From: Rhodospirillales bacterium
GTDB taxonomy: Bacteria > Pseudomonadota > Alphaproteobacteria > Rhodospirillales > UBA2165
Length of the DNA stretch: 39,350 nucleotides
Reading direction: 5' to 3'
NCBI GenBank assembly: GCA_028823885.1
Contig: JAPPFK010000013.1
Location: 1 to 39,350 of the forward strand
Of the stretch, positions 1 through 8,082 are shown piece by piece (the first letter of the stretch is position 1; each line of letters begins with the position of its first letter). The position numbers were made by a program, and so were the translations under genes. The notes beneath the pieces are model-generated. The model was not told where the DNA came from and did not search any database. It saw only the letters and a list, made by a program, of their open reading frames with translations.

Positions 1-1
1 G

Positions 2-370
2 CGGTTCCGGGCACTGCGGCTCGCTATCGGCGGTACAGCCGGCGGTGGCTCGCCGCGTATCGGCCGCGAACTGTTCCAGGGCGAGCCCGGATCCCTGAGC
101 CAGCCGGGGGCGGGCGGGTGGCCGCCCTTTCTGGCCGCGCTGTGCGAGGACGGGCTGTGCCTGCCCGGCAAGATGGACGGGCTGCTGGCCTGGCCCGGAC
201 GCGAATTGGTGTTCCGTGGACGGGATACGTTCGGCGTGTCGACGGGAATCGCCCACGTGAAGGTTTCTTTTGAGGCACGGGACGGCGGAGCCGCGATCAT
301 GGCCAAGGCCTATCCGGCCGCCGTGTATCTCCCGTTCGAGGAGATCGAGTCGCGGTTCGCCTTGCGATGA
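2..370 (+). CDS. C-terminal part of an unknown protein (runs off left edge)
   Basis: The frame is open from the first bases and ends at TGA (368-370), so this is the last ~122 codons of a gene whose start lies outside the window. The ORF track shows only the internal ATG at 173, but the same frame is open upstream with sensible residues (GRELFQGEPGSL, then WPPFLAALCEDG), so the internal ATG is unlikely to be the start. The tail AVYLPFEEIESRFALR looks like an ordinary soluble protein. I see no membrane segment or recognisable motif. It converges on the NHLM exporter gene, with 10 bases between the two stops. I do not recognise the family. Confidence refers to it being a real gene end. Confidence 0.5.
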   Translation, partial: RFRALRLAIGGTAGGGSPRIGRELFQGEPGSLSQPGAGGWPPFLAALCEDGLCLPGKMDGLLAWPGRELVFRGRDTFGVSTGIAHVKVSFEARDGGAAIMAKAYPAAVYLPFEEIESRFALR

Positions 371-380
371 CCTTTCGGGG

Positions 381-3308
381 TCAAGTCAGCTGCCGGCGTA
401 CCAGGTCGCGAAACGGCCCGTCGGCGTCGGCCAGCTCGTCGAACCGGCCGACCTGAACGACTTTCCCGGCTTCGAGCACATAGATGCGGTCGGCCCCGCG
501 TATCGTCGACATCCGGTGGGCGACGACGATTCGCGTCGCGGTCGAATTGCGTATTCCGTCCATCAGGGCCGCCTGGTTTCTGTGATCCAGCCAATTGGTG
601 GCCTCGTCAAGGATGACGATGCGCGGGTTGCGCACCAGCGCCCGGGCGATCCGGATGCGCTGGCTCTGCCCGCCCGAGACGACGGCCGCGCGTTCTCCCA
701 TGCTGGTATACATTTGCATCGGCATCGCCGCGATATCGCGGTCGACCGCGGCTTGGCGGGCGGCGCGCCAAGCGTCGTCCACCGTCAGGCTCTGGTCCTG
801 GCCGACGATGTTGTTGAGAACGGTGCCGATCTGAACGCCCCCGTCCTGGAGCACCGCGCCGACCTGCCGGCGCACCGAGACCGGATCGAGATGGGCAAGG
901 TCGCGATCGTCGTAGTAGACGGCGCCTCCGGCGGGCGTCTCGAGGCCGAGCGCGAGACGCACCAGCGTGCTCTTGCCGGCGCCCGACTCGCCGACGATGG
1001 CAATGAATTCGCCGGGGTTCGCGTGGATGTCGACGCCATCCAGTACAGGCGGTCCCGTGTCGTCGTATCGGAAGCTCACGGACTCGAAACGAAGCGCGCC
1101 GCCCAACACGGCCGGAGGACCGGGCCGGGATCCGGCCTCGGGGCGAGCGCCGAGAATGGGCAGAACCTGTTCGCAGGCGGGCCCGACCGACGCGATGGAC
1201 TCGAATGCCGCGCCAAGCGCCACGATGGACGCGTAGAAGATCATCGAGGCGACATAGGCAACCAGGAATTCGCCGACCCCGAGCGCGCCGTCTTCCCGCC
1301 AGTAGGCGGCGGCGAACAGGACGGCTGCCGCCAGCAGCGGCACCGCCGCGCCGAACGCCGTCAGGTGCTCGTTCAGGATGCCGATGCGGATCTCCGCCAG
1401 CTTGTGCTCGCGGTAGCGCCGCGCCCAGGACGCCCGGGCCGATGCTTCCGCTCCCGCCGCCTGCAGCTTCCGGACGCCGTCGATGAGTTGCGACAGGTGA
1501 CCGGCGAGGAGGCGTTCCTCGCGGAACCGGCGCCGCTGCGCGGCCATCTGCGCCGCGCCGAAAGCGAGGATGACCGCCAACGCGCCGAGGCCGATACCCA
1601 TGCTCAGCCAGCCGAGCACGGCATCGTAGAGGAACACGAGCGCGATTGACGGCACGAGAAACAGAACGGACAGGAGCGCGGCCCCCGTCGCGCCGGAGAG
1701 CCGGTCGCGCACCGTCTGGAAGGCCAGCGCCCTCATGGATATCTCGCCCGAGTTGTATCCGCGATAGAACCGTGTATGGAGCCTCAGCAGGCGATCCCAA
1801 AGCGCGGCGGTGGCCCGCGCCGCAAGCCGGCCCTCGATGCGCATGACCGTCGTACCGCGCAGCACATGGGCCAGCGCGGCGGCGGCAGCGAGCAGCACCA
1901 GCATCAGCGCGAGCCGCAGAAGCGCGCCGCCGTCGCCCGACGGGATCACGCGGTCGACCAGCACGCCGATGCCCGCCGCCGGCGCCAGGGCAAGGATACC
2001 CGCCGCAAGACCGGCGCCGATAACGCGCACAAGATCCGCGCCGGATCTTCCCGCGGCGGCCGCAAGCAACTCCCCCGCGCCGACGGGCCGGTCGGCGGGC
2101 AGAGGCCGGTAGAGGACGTAGGCGTCGGGTGCGAGCGTCACGGCTTCCGCCCGCCCCACCGGCGAGGACCCGCCGGTCTCCGGATCGTGCAGCCGGTACC
2201 GGCCCATCGTCCCCGGAACGTGGGCGACGGGGGTGCCGCCCTCGTTCGGGAAGGCCAGCATGGCTCCGCTGTCCGCGCGCCACCAGCGGTCTTCGGGCGA
2301 CAGGCGCACCTGCCGGGCGCGTACACCCGATGCATGCAGCAGTTCCGGTAAGTCCGGCGGCTCGTCCGCAGGGCCGCCCGGGGTCCGGATGGCGACACCC
2401 TCGTGCTGCCCCACGGCGCGGAGCGCGGCAATCAGCTGCCCGCCGGCGGAAGCCTCCGGCTGGGACGAACCGAGAAATCCGAACAGGCGCCGCCGCGCCT
2501 CGTCCTCGTCGTGGCGGCGCCACGCCGATCGGGCGACCTGGAGATTGACCTGGTCGGCCAGCAGCATCCGGCGATTGATGACCTCCGCCCCGAATGCGAG
2601 CCGGTGAAACCCGGGCAAAGCGCGAGACAGGAGCGTCTCGGCGCCCAGCGCCCGCGAAGACAGAACGTCCACGACGGCGGGGTCGCGAAGCGTGGCCCAG
2701 TTGTCCCGCGTAAGCGGCACGAGATCGTCGGCCTCCGGCTCCTCGGTGCCGAAGAATTGCGCCGCGCCTCCCTTGACCCACACGACGCCGCCGGCGCTCG
2801 TCAACACGCCGCGGGCCTCGGCACCCGCTCCTTCGCCGAGCTGCATGTCGGGGCGCGGATGAACCTCGATTTGCGCGGCGATCGCGGAAGCGATGCCGGC
2901 TATCCAGTCATCGGCGTCCTCGGCAAGAACCCCGTGTATCCCATCAACGCCGGCCTGGGTTCCGGCAAAGACGCGTTCAGCCGGTATTCGGCGCAGGATT
3001 GTGTCCGGCACTCCCTTGGCGAGGAGCCGCAACTCCTCGGCGTCGGGCGCGCCAAAGGCGAGCCGGCCGGCTTCCAGCCGCAGCACATGGCGAAACGGCG
3101 CCTCCGCCATGCCGTCCCGGACCCAGATAAGAAAGACGTCGAGGGCGCCGCGCTCGACGAACCACAGGCTTTCGGGATCGTCGAACCGCACGGGCCGGTT
3201 GCCGGCCGCCGGCACCGCCTCGCCGTGGGATACCGCGAATTCAGCCAGAACGCGGCGATCCGGATTGGTGGCCTGCGGGCCGGTGCCGTCTGCGCGATCA
3301 GGAGGCAT
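381..3308 (-). CDS. NHLM-type bacteriocin system ABC transporter, permease/ATP-binding protein (second exporter subunit)
   Basis: A 975-aa ABC exporter half of the type that moves ribosomally made peptides with nitrile-hydratase-like leaders across the inner membrane. The N-terminal ~400 residues are a soluble region without a C39 peptidase signature. A hydrophobic permease domain follows (roughly residues 430-690, e.g. GLAAGILALAPAAGIGVLV). A nucleotide-binding domain ends the protein, with Walker A GESGAGKSTL, signature VSGGQSQRIRIARAL, Walker B RIVILDEATN and H-loop VAHRMSTI. All ATPase motifs are present, so it looks intact. I chose the ATG at 3308 over the longer ORF start at 3386: it has a good ribosome site (AGGGAG, 6 bases away), and its first 11 bases overlap the end of the upstream partner gene, suggesting translational coupling. 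That partner is truncated, so the exporter is probably an orphan. I see no precursor peptide gene nearby. Confidence 0.85.
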   Translation of the reverse strand: MPPDRADGTGPQATNPDRRVLAEFAVSHGEAVPAAGNRPVRFDDPESLWFVERGALDVFLIWVRDGMAEAPFRHVLRLEAGRLAFGAPDAEELRLLAKGVPDTILRRIPAERVFAGTQAGVDGIHGVLAEDADDWIAGIASAIAAQIEVHPRPDMQLGEGAGAEARGVLTSAGGVVWVKGGAAQFFGTEEPEADDLVPLTRDNWATLRDPAVVDVLSSRALGAETLLSRALPGFHRLAFGAEVINRRMLLADQVNLQVARSAWRRHDEDEARRRLFGFLGSSQPEASAGGQLIAALRAVGQHEGVAIRTPGGPADEPPDLPELLHASGVRARQVRLSPEDRWWRADSGAMLAFPNEGGTPVAHVPGTMGRYRLHDPETGGSSPVGRAEAVTLAPDAYVLYRPLPADRPVGAGELLAAAAGRSGADLVRVIGAGLAAGILALAPAAGIGVLVDRVIPSGDGGALLRLALMLVLLAAAAALAHVLRGTTVMRIEGRLAARATAALWDRLLRLHTRFYRGYNSGEISMRALAFQTVRDRLSGATGAALLSVLFLVPSIALVFLYDAVLGWLSMGIGLGALAVILAFGAAQMAAQRRRFREERLLAGHLSQLIDGVRKLQAAGAEASARASWARRYREHKLAEIRIGILNEHLTAFGAAVPLLAAAVLFAAAYWREDGALGVGEFLVAYVASMIFYASIVALGAAFESIASVGPACEQVLPILGARPEAGSRPGPPAVLGGALRFESVSFRYDDTGPPVLDGVDIHANPGEFIAIVGESGAGKSTLVRLALGLETPAGGAVYYDDRDLAHLDPVSVRRQVGAVLQDGGVQIGTVLNNIVGQDQSLTVDDAWRAARQAAVDRDIAAMPMQMYTSMGERAAVVSGGQSQRIRIARALVRNPRIVILDEATNWLDHRNQAALMDGIRNSTATRIVVAHRMSTIRGADRIYVLEAGKVVQVGRFDELADADGPFRDLVRRQLT

Positions 3309-3819
3309 GAACGAGCTCCCTGTAGAGGCCGTCTTCAACCGCCACCAGCCGGTCATGCACGCCGTCCTGGACCGCACGCCCGCCATCGAGCACGACGATC
3401 CGGTCGCAGTCGCGGATCGTGCTTAGGCGATGGGCGACGATCAGGCAGGAGCAGCCGCGGCGGCGCAGGGCATCGTCGATGCGGCTCTCGGTGATCGCAT
3501 CGAGCGCCCCCGTCGCCTCGTCAAGAATCAGCAGCGAGGGACCCGGCACCAGGGCGCGGGCGATTTCCACACGCTGGCGCTGGCCGCCGCTGAAGTTGCG
3601 CCCCCACTCTTCCACTTCGGCGTCGTAGCCGTGGGCGCGGGCCATGATCTCTTCGTGGATCGCCGCATCCCGGGCCGCGGCGATCAACTGCGGGTCCGGA
3701 ACGGTGGGATTCCAAAGCGTGAGGTTGTCGCGCACCGTGCCCGCGATGAGCGCCGTGTCCTGGCTCACGAACGATATGGAATCGTTCAGGACGTCGCGCG
3801 GAATATCCTCGCGGCCCAA
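3298..3819 (-). pseudogene. 3' fragment of NHLM-type bacteriocin ABC transporter, peptidase/ATP-binding protein
   Basis: From LGREDIPRDVLNDSISF onward the translation is the C-terminal part of an NHLM-type peptidase/permease/ATPase: Q-loop SFVSQDTALIAGTVRDNL, signature NFSGGQRQRVEIARAL, Walker B LLILDEATG and H-loop VAHRLSTI. Only ~173 residues remain of a protein normally around 700 aa. The C39 peptidase, all membrane helices and Walker A are missing. The ORF track extends it to 4056, but those extra ~79 residues are the antisense of a P450 fragment and resemble no ABC protein. The gene is therefore broken at about 3819. Its stop overlaps the start of the next exporter gene, the normal operon arrangement for this pair. 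Without Walker A it cannot act as an ATPase. Confidence 0.85.
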
Positions 3820-4072
3820 CCGCGACGAAACCGTGTTTCCCGACGGCGGCATCCTGGACATCGACCGCCGCAACGCCCGGGACCATCTCTCGTTCGGACA
3901 CGGCGCCCACTTCTGCCTCGGCGCGCCGCTCGCCCGGCTCGAAATGAAAATCATTTTGGAGGAGTTGACGCGCCGCCTGCCCCACATCCGGCTTGCGGGC
4001 AACGGACCGCCCGACGTCTTCCGGACCTTCACCTTCAGGGGGCTGAAGCACCTCACCGTCGAGTGGGGATGA
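3818..4072 (+). pseudogene. 3' fragment of a cytochrome P450
   Basis: About 84 codons in the frame of ORF 3644-4072 are plainly the end of a bacterial P450. They start at NRDETVFPDGG (the usual ANRDE.VFPDP segment), then FGHGAHFCLGAPLARLE, the haem-thiolate signature with its cysteine ligand, then the L helix and a C-terminal tail ending in VEWG. Codons upstream of 3818 read as the antisense of the ABC transporter, so homology stops sharply there. The I helix, the ExxR motif and the rest of the enzyme are absent, and there is no start codon for the remaining part, so it should be non-functional. The full-length gene probably sat in a biosynthetic cluster with the neighbouring methyltransferases, which is inference. 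Confidence 0.88.
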
Positions 4073-4144
4073 CGTCCTCGAGCCGTCCGCCGGGCGCCAG
4101 GGAAGCCGGCTTTGATACCCGCATCCCGATTGCGGCCGATATGG

Positions 4145-5023
4145 CTACCGCGGTAGCGGCCGAGTTGCGGAAATGAACCGGTATGTGAATAGGCCTTCCG
4201 ACAATCCCTCGGCGTAGGCGACCGATGCGTCCATGAACTCCTGGAAGGCGGGATGGGTCTCGCGGAGCTGCGGATTCAGGAACGAAACCGACAAAAAGCC
4301 CCGCCGGATCCGGTCCGTCGACGGCAGCGCTTCGCTGGTGAGATCCTGCTCCTCGATCGCGGTGAAGCCCGCTTCCTCGACCATCGCGAACACATCGGGC
4401 CACGACTCCATGGCGGGCAGGCGCCAGTTGCGCTCCACCGCGGCGATGAGAGCGGCATGCCGTTCCGAACTCGGCCCATTTTCCTTCAGCAGCTCCGCTT
4501 CGAGGACCTGCCAGCGCCCTCCCGGCTTGAGAACCCGGTAGACGCCCCGCAGATAAGCGGGCTTGTCGGCGGCGTAACAGAAGGATTCGTGGTTCAGGAC
4601 CGCATCGAAACCGGCGTCCGGGAACGGCAGGTCCATGAAGTCCCCGTGCCGGAATTCCACCAGATGGCCGACGCCGCGCTCCTGCGCCTTCCGCGCCGCC
4701 ACGGCAACATGCGGCTCGCAGTTCGTCAAACCGGTGACCCTCACGCCATGGGTTTCGGCCAGGAAGATCGCCGTGCCGCCCACGCCGCAGCCGGCGTCGA
4801 GCACATGCTCGCCCGGTCCGAGGCGGCACCCTTGAACCAGGGTGCGGTTGGCGCGGTCGAGGCCTTCGGCGTTGGTCCGGGTTTCCGGCCCCCAAAGTCC
4901 CCGGTGAATCGACAGATGCTCCGGGTTCTTGGTCAACACGAGCTCGGTCAGGCCCGCATAGAGATCGGATACCGGCCTCTCAGCTTCCGTTCGACCGGAC
5001 GAAGGCGTTCCGCCGGGCCCCAT
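4145..5023 (-). CDS. SAM-dependent class I methyltransferase (copy 1 of a divergent pair)
   Basis: A 292-aa methyltransferase. The SAM-binding motif I is VLDAGCGVGGTA (about residue 75). The acidic post-I region is VTGLTNCEP, then the FxxGDFMDLPFPD segment, and the YRVLKPGGRW motif follows. This layout fits the UbiE / tocopherol-methyltransferase / cyclopropane-synthase-like superfamily, acting on a small molecule, and the substrate cannot be read. The ATG at 5023 is preceded by GGAGAGGATGA, a strong ribosome site. It is a close paralogue of the gene at 5183-6055, which runs away from it. The two share a 159-base intergenic region likely to hold both promoters. Its 3' end lies 72 bases from the truncated P450. 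Confidence 0.8.
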   Translation of the reverse strand: MGPGGTPSSGRTEAERPVSDLYAGLTELVLTKNPEHLSIHRGLWGPETRTNAEGLDRANRTLVQGCRLGPGEHVLDAGCGVGGTAIFLAETHGVRVTGLTNCEPHVAVAARKAQERGVGHLVEFRHGDFMDLPFPDAGFDAVLNHESFCYAADKPAYLRGVYRVLKPGGRWQVLEAELLKENGPSSERHAALIAAVERNWRLPAMESWPDVFAMVEEAGFTAIEEQDLTSEALPSTDRIRRGFLSVSFLNPQLRETHPAFQEFMDASVAYAEGLSEGLFTYRFISATRPLPR

Positions 5024-5182
5024 TCATCCTCTCCTCATGGAGGTCCGGCGAGATATCGACAAGCTCGGCCAAACCGGATAACAGTCGCGAGACCGTCGAA
5101 TACAGTCATGAAACCGGCTTGGCAACAACGACATGAGACATGCGGCGCCGCTTGATAATTCGAGGCCGCCGGGAGAATACGA

Positions 5183-6055
5183 ATGAGCCACGGCCAAGGA
5201 GATTGGTCCGAAGGAACGGAAGAGGAGAGGCCGGTCTCCGATCTTTACGCCGCGCTGACGGATCTCATGTCGATGGAGGGGTCCGAACGGCTGTCCATAC
5301 ATCGCGGCCTTTGGGGGCCGGATACCACGACGGACGAAGAAGCCCTGGACCGCGCCAAGCGCACCCTGGTTCAAGGGTGCCGCCTCGGCCCGGGCAAGCA
5401 TGTGCTCGACGCCGGCTGCGGCGTGGGCGGCACGGCGATCTTCCTGGCCGAAACCCATGGCGTACGGGTCACCGGCCTGACGAACTGTGAGCCGCAAGTC
5501 GCCGTGGCGGCGCGGAAGGCGCGCGAGCGCGGCGTCGGCCATCTGGTGGAGTTCAAGTTCGGAGACTTCATGGACCTGCCGTTCCCGGACGCCGCTTTCG
5601 ATATCGTGCTGAACCACGAGTCCCTCTGTTATGCCGTCGACAAGCCCGCTTATCTGCGGGGCGTCTACCGCGTTCTCAAGCCGGGAGGGCGCTGGCGGTC
5701 CCTCGACGCGGACCTGGCGAACCGGACCGAGCCTCTGACGGAACGGCTGGACGCGCTGCTCGCCGCCCTGGAGTGGAACTGGCGCCTGCCTCCCTACCGG
5801 GCGTGGCGCGATGTGCTGTCCATGGCCGAGGAAGCGGGCTTCACCGGGGTCGAGGCGCAGGATCTCACCAGCGAAGCGCTGCCGTCGACCGACCGGATCC
5901 GGCGGCGGTACTCGTTGTTTTCGTTTCTGAATCCGCGAATTCGCGACATGAATCCCGCTTTCCAGGAAGCCATGGATGGATCGGTCTGCTTCGCCCAGGG
6001 ATTGTCGGAAGGCCTGTTCAAGTACCGGCTCATTTCCGCCACGCGCCCCATATGA
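5183..6055 (+). CDS. SAM-dependent class I methyltransferase (copy 2 of a divergent pair)
   Basis: A 290-aa methyltransferase with the same motifs as copy 1: VLDAGCGVGGTA, VTGLTNCEP, FGDFMDLPFPD and YRVLKPGGRW. The central core (from SIHRGLWGP to the KPGGRW motif) is nearly the same in both. The N-terminal ~40 residues and the region after KPGGRW (the likely substrate cap) differ more. That pattern suggests duplication followed by substrate divergence, which is inference. The ATG at 5183 has GGGAG about ten bases upstream. It ends 50 bases before the 3' end of the tRNA gene on the other strand. The acceptor substrate is unknown. A small secondary metabolite is plausible given the P450 and peptide-exporter remnants alongside. 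Confidence 0.8.
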   Translation: MSHGQGDWSEGTEEERPVSDLYAALTDLMSMEGSERLSIHRGLWGPDTTTDEEALDRAKRTLVQGCRLGPGKHVLDAGCGVGGTAIFLAETHGVRVTGLTNCEPQVAVAARKARERGVGHLVEFKFGDFMDLPFPDAAFDIVLNHESLCYAVDKPAYLRGVYRVLKPGGRWRSLDADLANRTEPLTERLDALLAALEWNWRLPPYRAWRDVLSMAEEAGFTGVEAQDLTSEALPSTDRIRRRYSLFSFLNPRIRDMNPAFQEAMDGSVCFAQGLSEGLFKYRLISATRPI

Positions 6056-6104
6056 CAGCGGACCGGGCGGCGGTGGATTGGCGGCGGGAACGGCCGAAAA
6101 AGAG

Positions 6105-6181
6105 TGGTGGGCCTGGCAGGACTCGAACCTGCAACCAGACCGTTATGAGCGGCCGGCTCTAACCAATTGAGCTACAGGCCC
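6105..6181 (-). tRNA. tRNA with CAT anticodon (tRNA-Ile2 or elongator tRNA-Met)
   Basis: The reverse complement folds into a full cloverleaf of 77 nt including an encoded CCA. The acceptor stem is GGGCCTG/CAGGCCC, the D arm GCTC...GAGC with GGTTA, the anticodon stem GGCCG/CGGTC with loop CTCATAA, and the T arm GCAGG-TTCGAGT-CCTGC. The anticodon is CAT. This is not initiator tRNA, since the first acceptor pair is a standard G-C. The body looks more like tRNA-Ile with lysidine-modified CAT than elongator Met, but I cannot settle this by eye. Its 3' end faces the accessory block at 1-6100. Confidence 0.93.
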
Positions 6182-6267
6182 CACCGAGGTGGCAGAGCTT
6201 ATACCAAGCGCGCCCGGCCGAATACAGATGTGGAATTGCCTGCATTATCGGCAACTCGGCGGCGCCG

Positions 6268-7572
6268 TCACCGGATCATCGTCTCCGGCAAGAGCAGCGC
6301 AATCTTGGGAAAGAGAACAAGCAGCGCCGTGCACACCAGCATGGCCCCCCAGAAGGGGATGACGCCCCTGAAGATTTCGCCCATGGGCACGCCCTCGGCG
6401 ATCCCCTTGACGACGAAGACGTTCAGGCCCAGGGGCGGGCTGATCAGGCTCATCTCCAGCACGACCACGAGGAGCACCCCGAACCAGATGGGATCGAAGC
6501 CCATATCGACGATCATCGGGAAAACGATGGGGATGGTCAGCACCATGATGGCGAACCCTTCGAGGAAGGTGCCGAGCACGATGTAGCCGAGGATGATCAT
6601 GATCAGCACGGTGGTCGGCGCGAGGTTCAGTCCTCCCACCATCTGCGCGAGATCGGCGGGCAGCTGGGTGACGGCGAGGAACGGGTTGAAAATGAAGGCG
6701 CCGATCAGGATCAGGTAGACCATGGCGAAGGTCTTGATGGTCTCCAGCACACAGAACTTGATCGTCTCCAGATTGACCCGGCCGCGCACCACCATCAGCA
6801 TGAAGGTGAAGAACGCGCCGACGGCCGCCGCCTCCACCGGCGTAAATACGCCGAGATAGATTCCGCCGAGCACGACGATGACGATGACCATCAGCGCCGA
6901 GGCGCTGCCGACCGAAGCCATCCGTTCCCGCCAGTCGTGGCGGCCGGCCCGCGGCCCGATGGCCGGATTGAAGCGGGTGAGTATGTAGATGGTCAGCATG
7001 AACAAACCGGTGAGCAGAATGCCCGGCAGCACGCCCGCCAGGAACAACTGCCCGATGGATTCCTCCGTCAGCAGGGCGTAGATGATGAACCCGGTGCTGG
7101 GCGGGATGAGGATGCCGAGGGTGCCGCCCGCCGCCACACAGCCGGTGGCCAGCCTCGGGTGATACTCATAGCGCTTCATTTCGGGCAGCGAGACCCGTCC
7201 CATGGTGACGGCGGAGGCGAGGCTGGAGCCCGACACCGCCGCGAAGCCCGCGCAGCCGACGATGGTCGCGGACGCCAGGCCGCCCGGCCAATGGCCGACC
7301 AGCGAGCGGGCCATGTCGTAAAGCTCGCGGCTCATGCCGGACACCATGGCGAAATTCCCCATCAGCACGAACAGCGCGATGATACTGAGATCGTAATTGT
7401 AGGAAATCTCGAACGGGATGGTGCCGAGGAGCGCCAGGGTGGCGTCGACCCCGTTGAGCCAAAAATAGCCGAAGGTGCCGGCGAGCCCCAGCGCGATGCC
7501 GATGGGGAACCGCATGAAGATGAGGACGAACAGGACCCCGAGGGTATAGAGGCCGATAGCGGTGGCGCTCAC
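6268..7572 (-). CDS. dctM: TRAP transporter large permease subunit (DctM family)
   Basis: A 434-aa, very hydrophobic protein with about a dozen membrane helices, the usual size for DctM. It is the ion-coupled translocation channel of a tripartite ATP-independent periplasmic transporter. Family-like segments include FPIGIALGLAG near the start, FAAVSGSSLASAVTMGRVSLPEM, the GTLGILIPPSTGFIIYALL loop and the LISPPLGLNVFVVKG segment near the C-terminus. The start is GTG at 7572, one base after the TGA of dctQ, so the two are translationally coupled. It is the last gene of the minus-strand cluster that begins with the ring-cleavage dioxygenase, so it probably imports the substrate or an intermediate of that pathway. 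Confidence 0.9.
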   Translation of the reverse strand: MSATAIGLYTLGVLFVLIFMRFPIGIALGLAGTFGYFWLNGVDATLALLGTIPFEISYNYDLSIIALFVLMGNFAMVSGMSRELYDMARSLVGHWPGGLASATIVGCAGFAAVSGSSLASAVTMGRVSLPEMKRYEYHPRLATGCVAAGGTLGILIPPSTGFIIYALLTEESIGQLFLAGVLPGILLTGLFMLTIYILTRFNPAIGPRAGRHDWRERMASVGSASALMVIVIVVLGGIYLGVFTPVEAAAVGAFFTFMLMVVRGRVNLETIKFCVLETIKTFAMVYLILIGAFIFNPFLAVTQLPADLAQMVGGLNLAPTTVLIMIILGYIVLGTFLEGFAIMVLTIPIVFPMIVDMGFDPIWFGVLLVVVLEMSLISPPLGLNVFVVKGIAEGVPMGEIFRGVIPFWGAMLVCTALLVLFPKIALLLPETMIR

Positions 7573-7573
7573 G

Positions 7574-8068
7574 TCACTCTCCGCCGGGCGTGTCGGGCTT
7601 CTCCTCGGCCGGGAAGAATATCCGCAGGATCATGACGAAGGCGAACAGCGCCGCGCCGAAAGCGAGGATGTAATAGAACGGATAGAACGGGATCAGCACC
7701 AGTTGGGAGGCTTCGTTGAACTCCCGCACATCGACGGACTGCACCAGGGTTCGCCAGGCGATGACCAGAAAGAACAGGCCGCCCGCCAGGCTGATGAAGC
7801 GGTTGAGGAGGCCCTGAACGCCCCGCCCCATCTTGTTGTAGAAGATGTCGATGGCGACATGCCCGTTGTGAAAGCCGCAATAGGCAAGGCCCAGAAACAC
7901 CATCACCAGCACGGCGAAGTGGGTGATGTCGAAGACGCCGGTGATGGGACTATTGAAAAAATATCGTCCGGCCACGTCGGCTGTGGTCAGCAGCATCAAG
8001 GCGACGAGAATGATTCCCGCGATGAATGCCGCCGCCGTAACGACCAGCCGAGTGGCGCGGACGAGCAT
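7574..8068 (-). CDS. dctQ: TRAP transporter small permease subunit (DctQ family)
   Basis: A 164-aa protein with four predicted membrane helices (around LVVTAAAFIAGIILVALML, FDITHFAVLVMVFLGLAYC, ISLAGGLFFLVIAWRTL and FYYILAFGAALFAFVMIL), the DctQ topology. The motif ADVAGRYFFNSPITG after helix 1 is typical of the family. I chose the ATG at 8068 over the ORF-track start at 8158, because the extra 30 residues are polar, unlike the family, and lie inside dctP. The gap from the dctP stop is 14 bases and no clear Shine-Dalgarno sequence is visible, so translation may depend on coupling with dctP. It partners with DctM in the membrane. Confidence 0.88.
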   Translation of the reverse strand: MLVRATRLVVTAAAFIAGIILVALMLLTTADVAGRYFFNSPITGVFDITHFAVLVMVFLGLAYCGFHNGHVAIDIFYNKMGRGVQGLLNRFISLAGGLFFLVIAWRTLVQSVDVREFNEASQLVLIPFYPFYYILAFGAALFAFVMILRIFFPAEEKPDTPGGE

Positions 8069-8082
8069 GGCGCTATGATCGC

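Noticed and set aside
270-1649. 459-aa plus-strand ORF, and similar long ORFs at 2403-3494, 13767-15569, 16784-18226 and 34208-36346
   Set aside because: All lie opposite well-supported genes in a complementary frame and have no family features.
3298-4056. Full 252-aa ORF as an intact ABC ATPase
   Set aside because: The first ~79 residues are antisense P450, and Walker A is missing.
1-6100. A functional RiPP/bacteriocin gene cluster
   Set aside because: The peptidase-ABC and P450 are both truncated and no precursor peptide is visible in the window.
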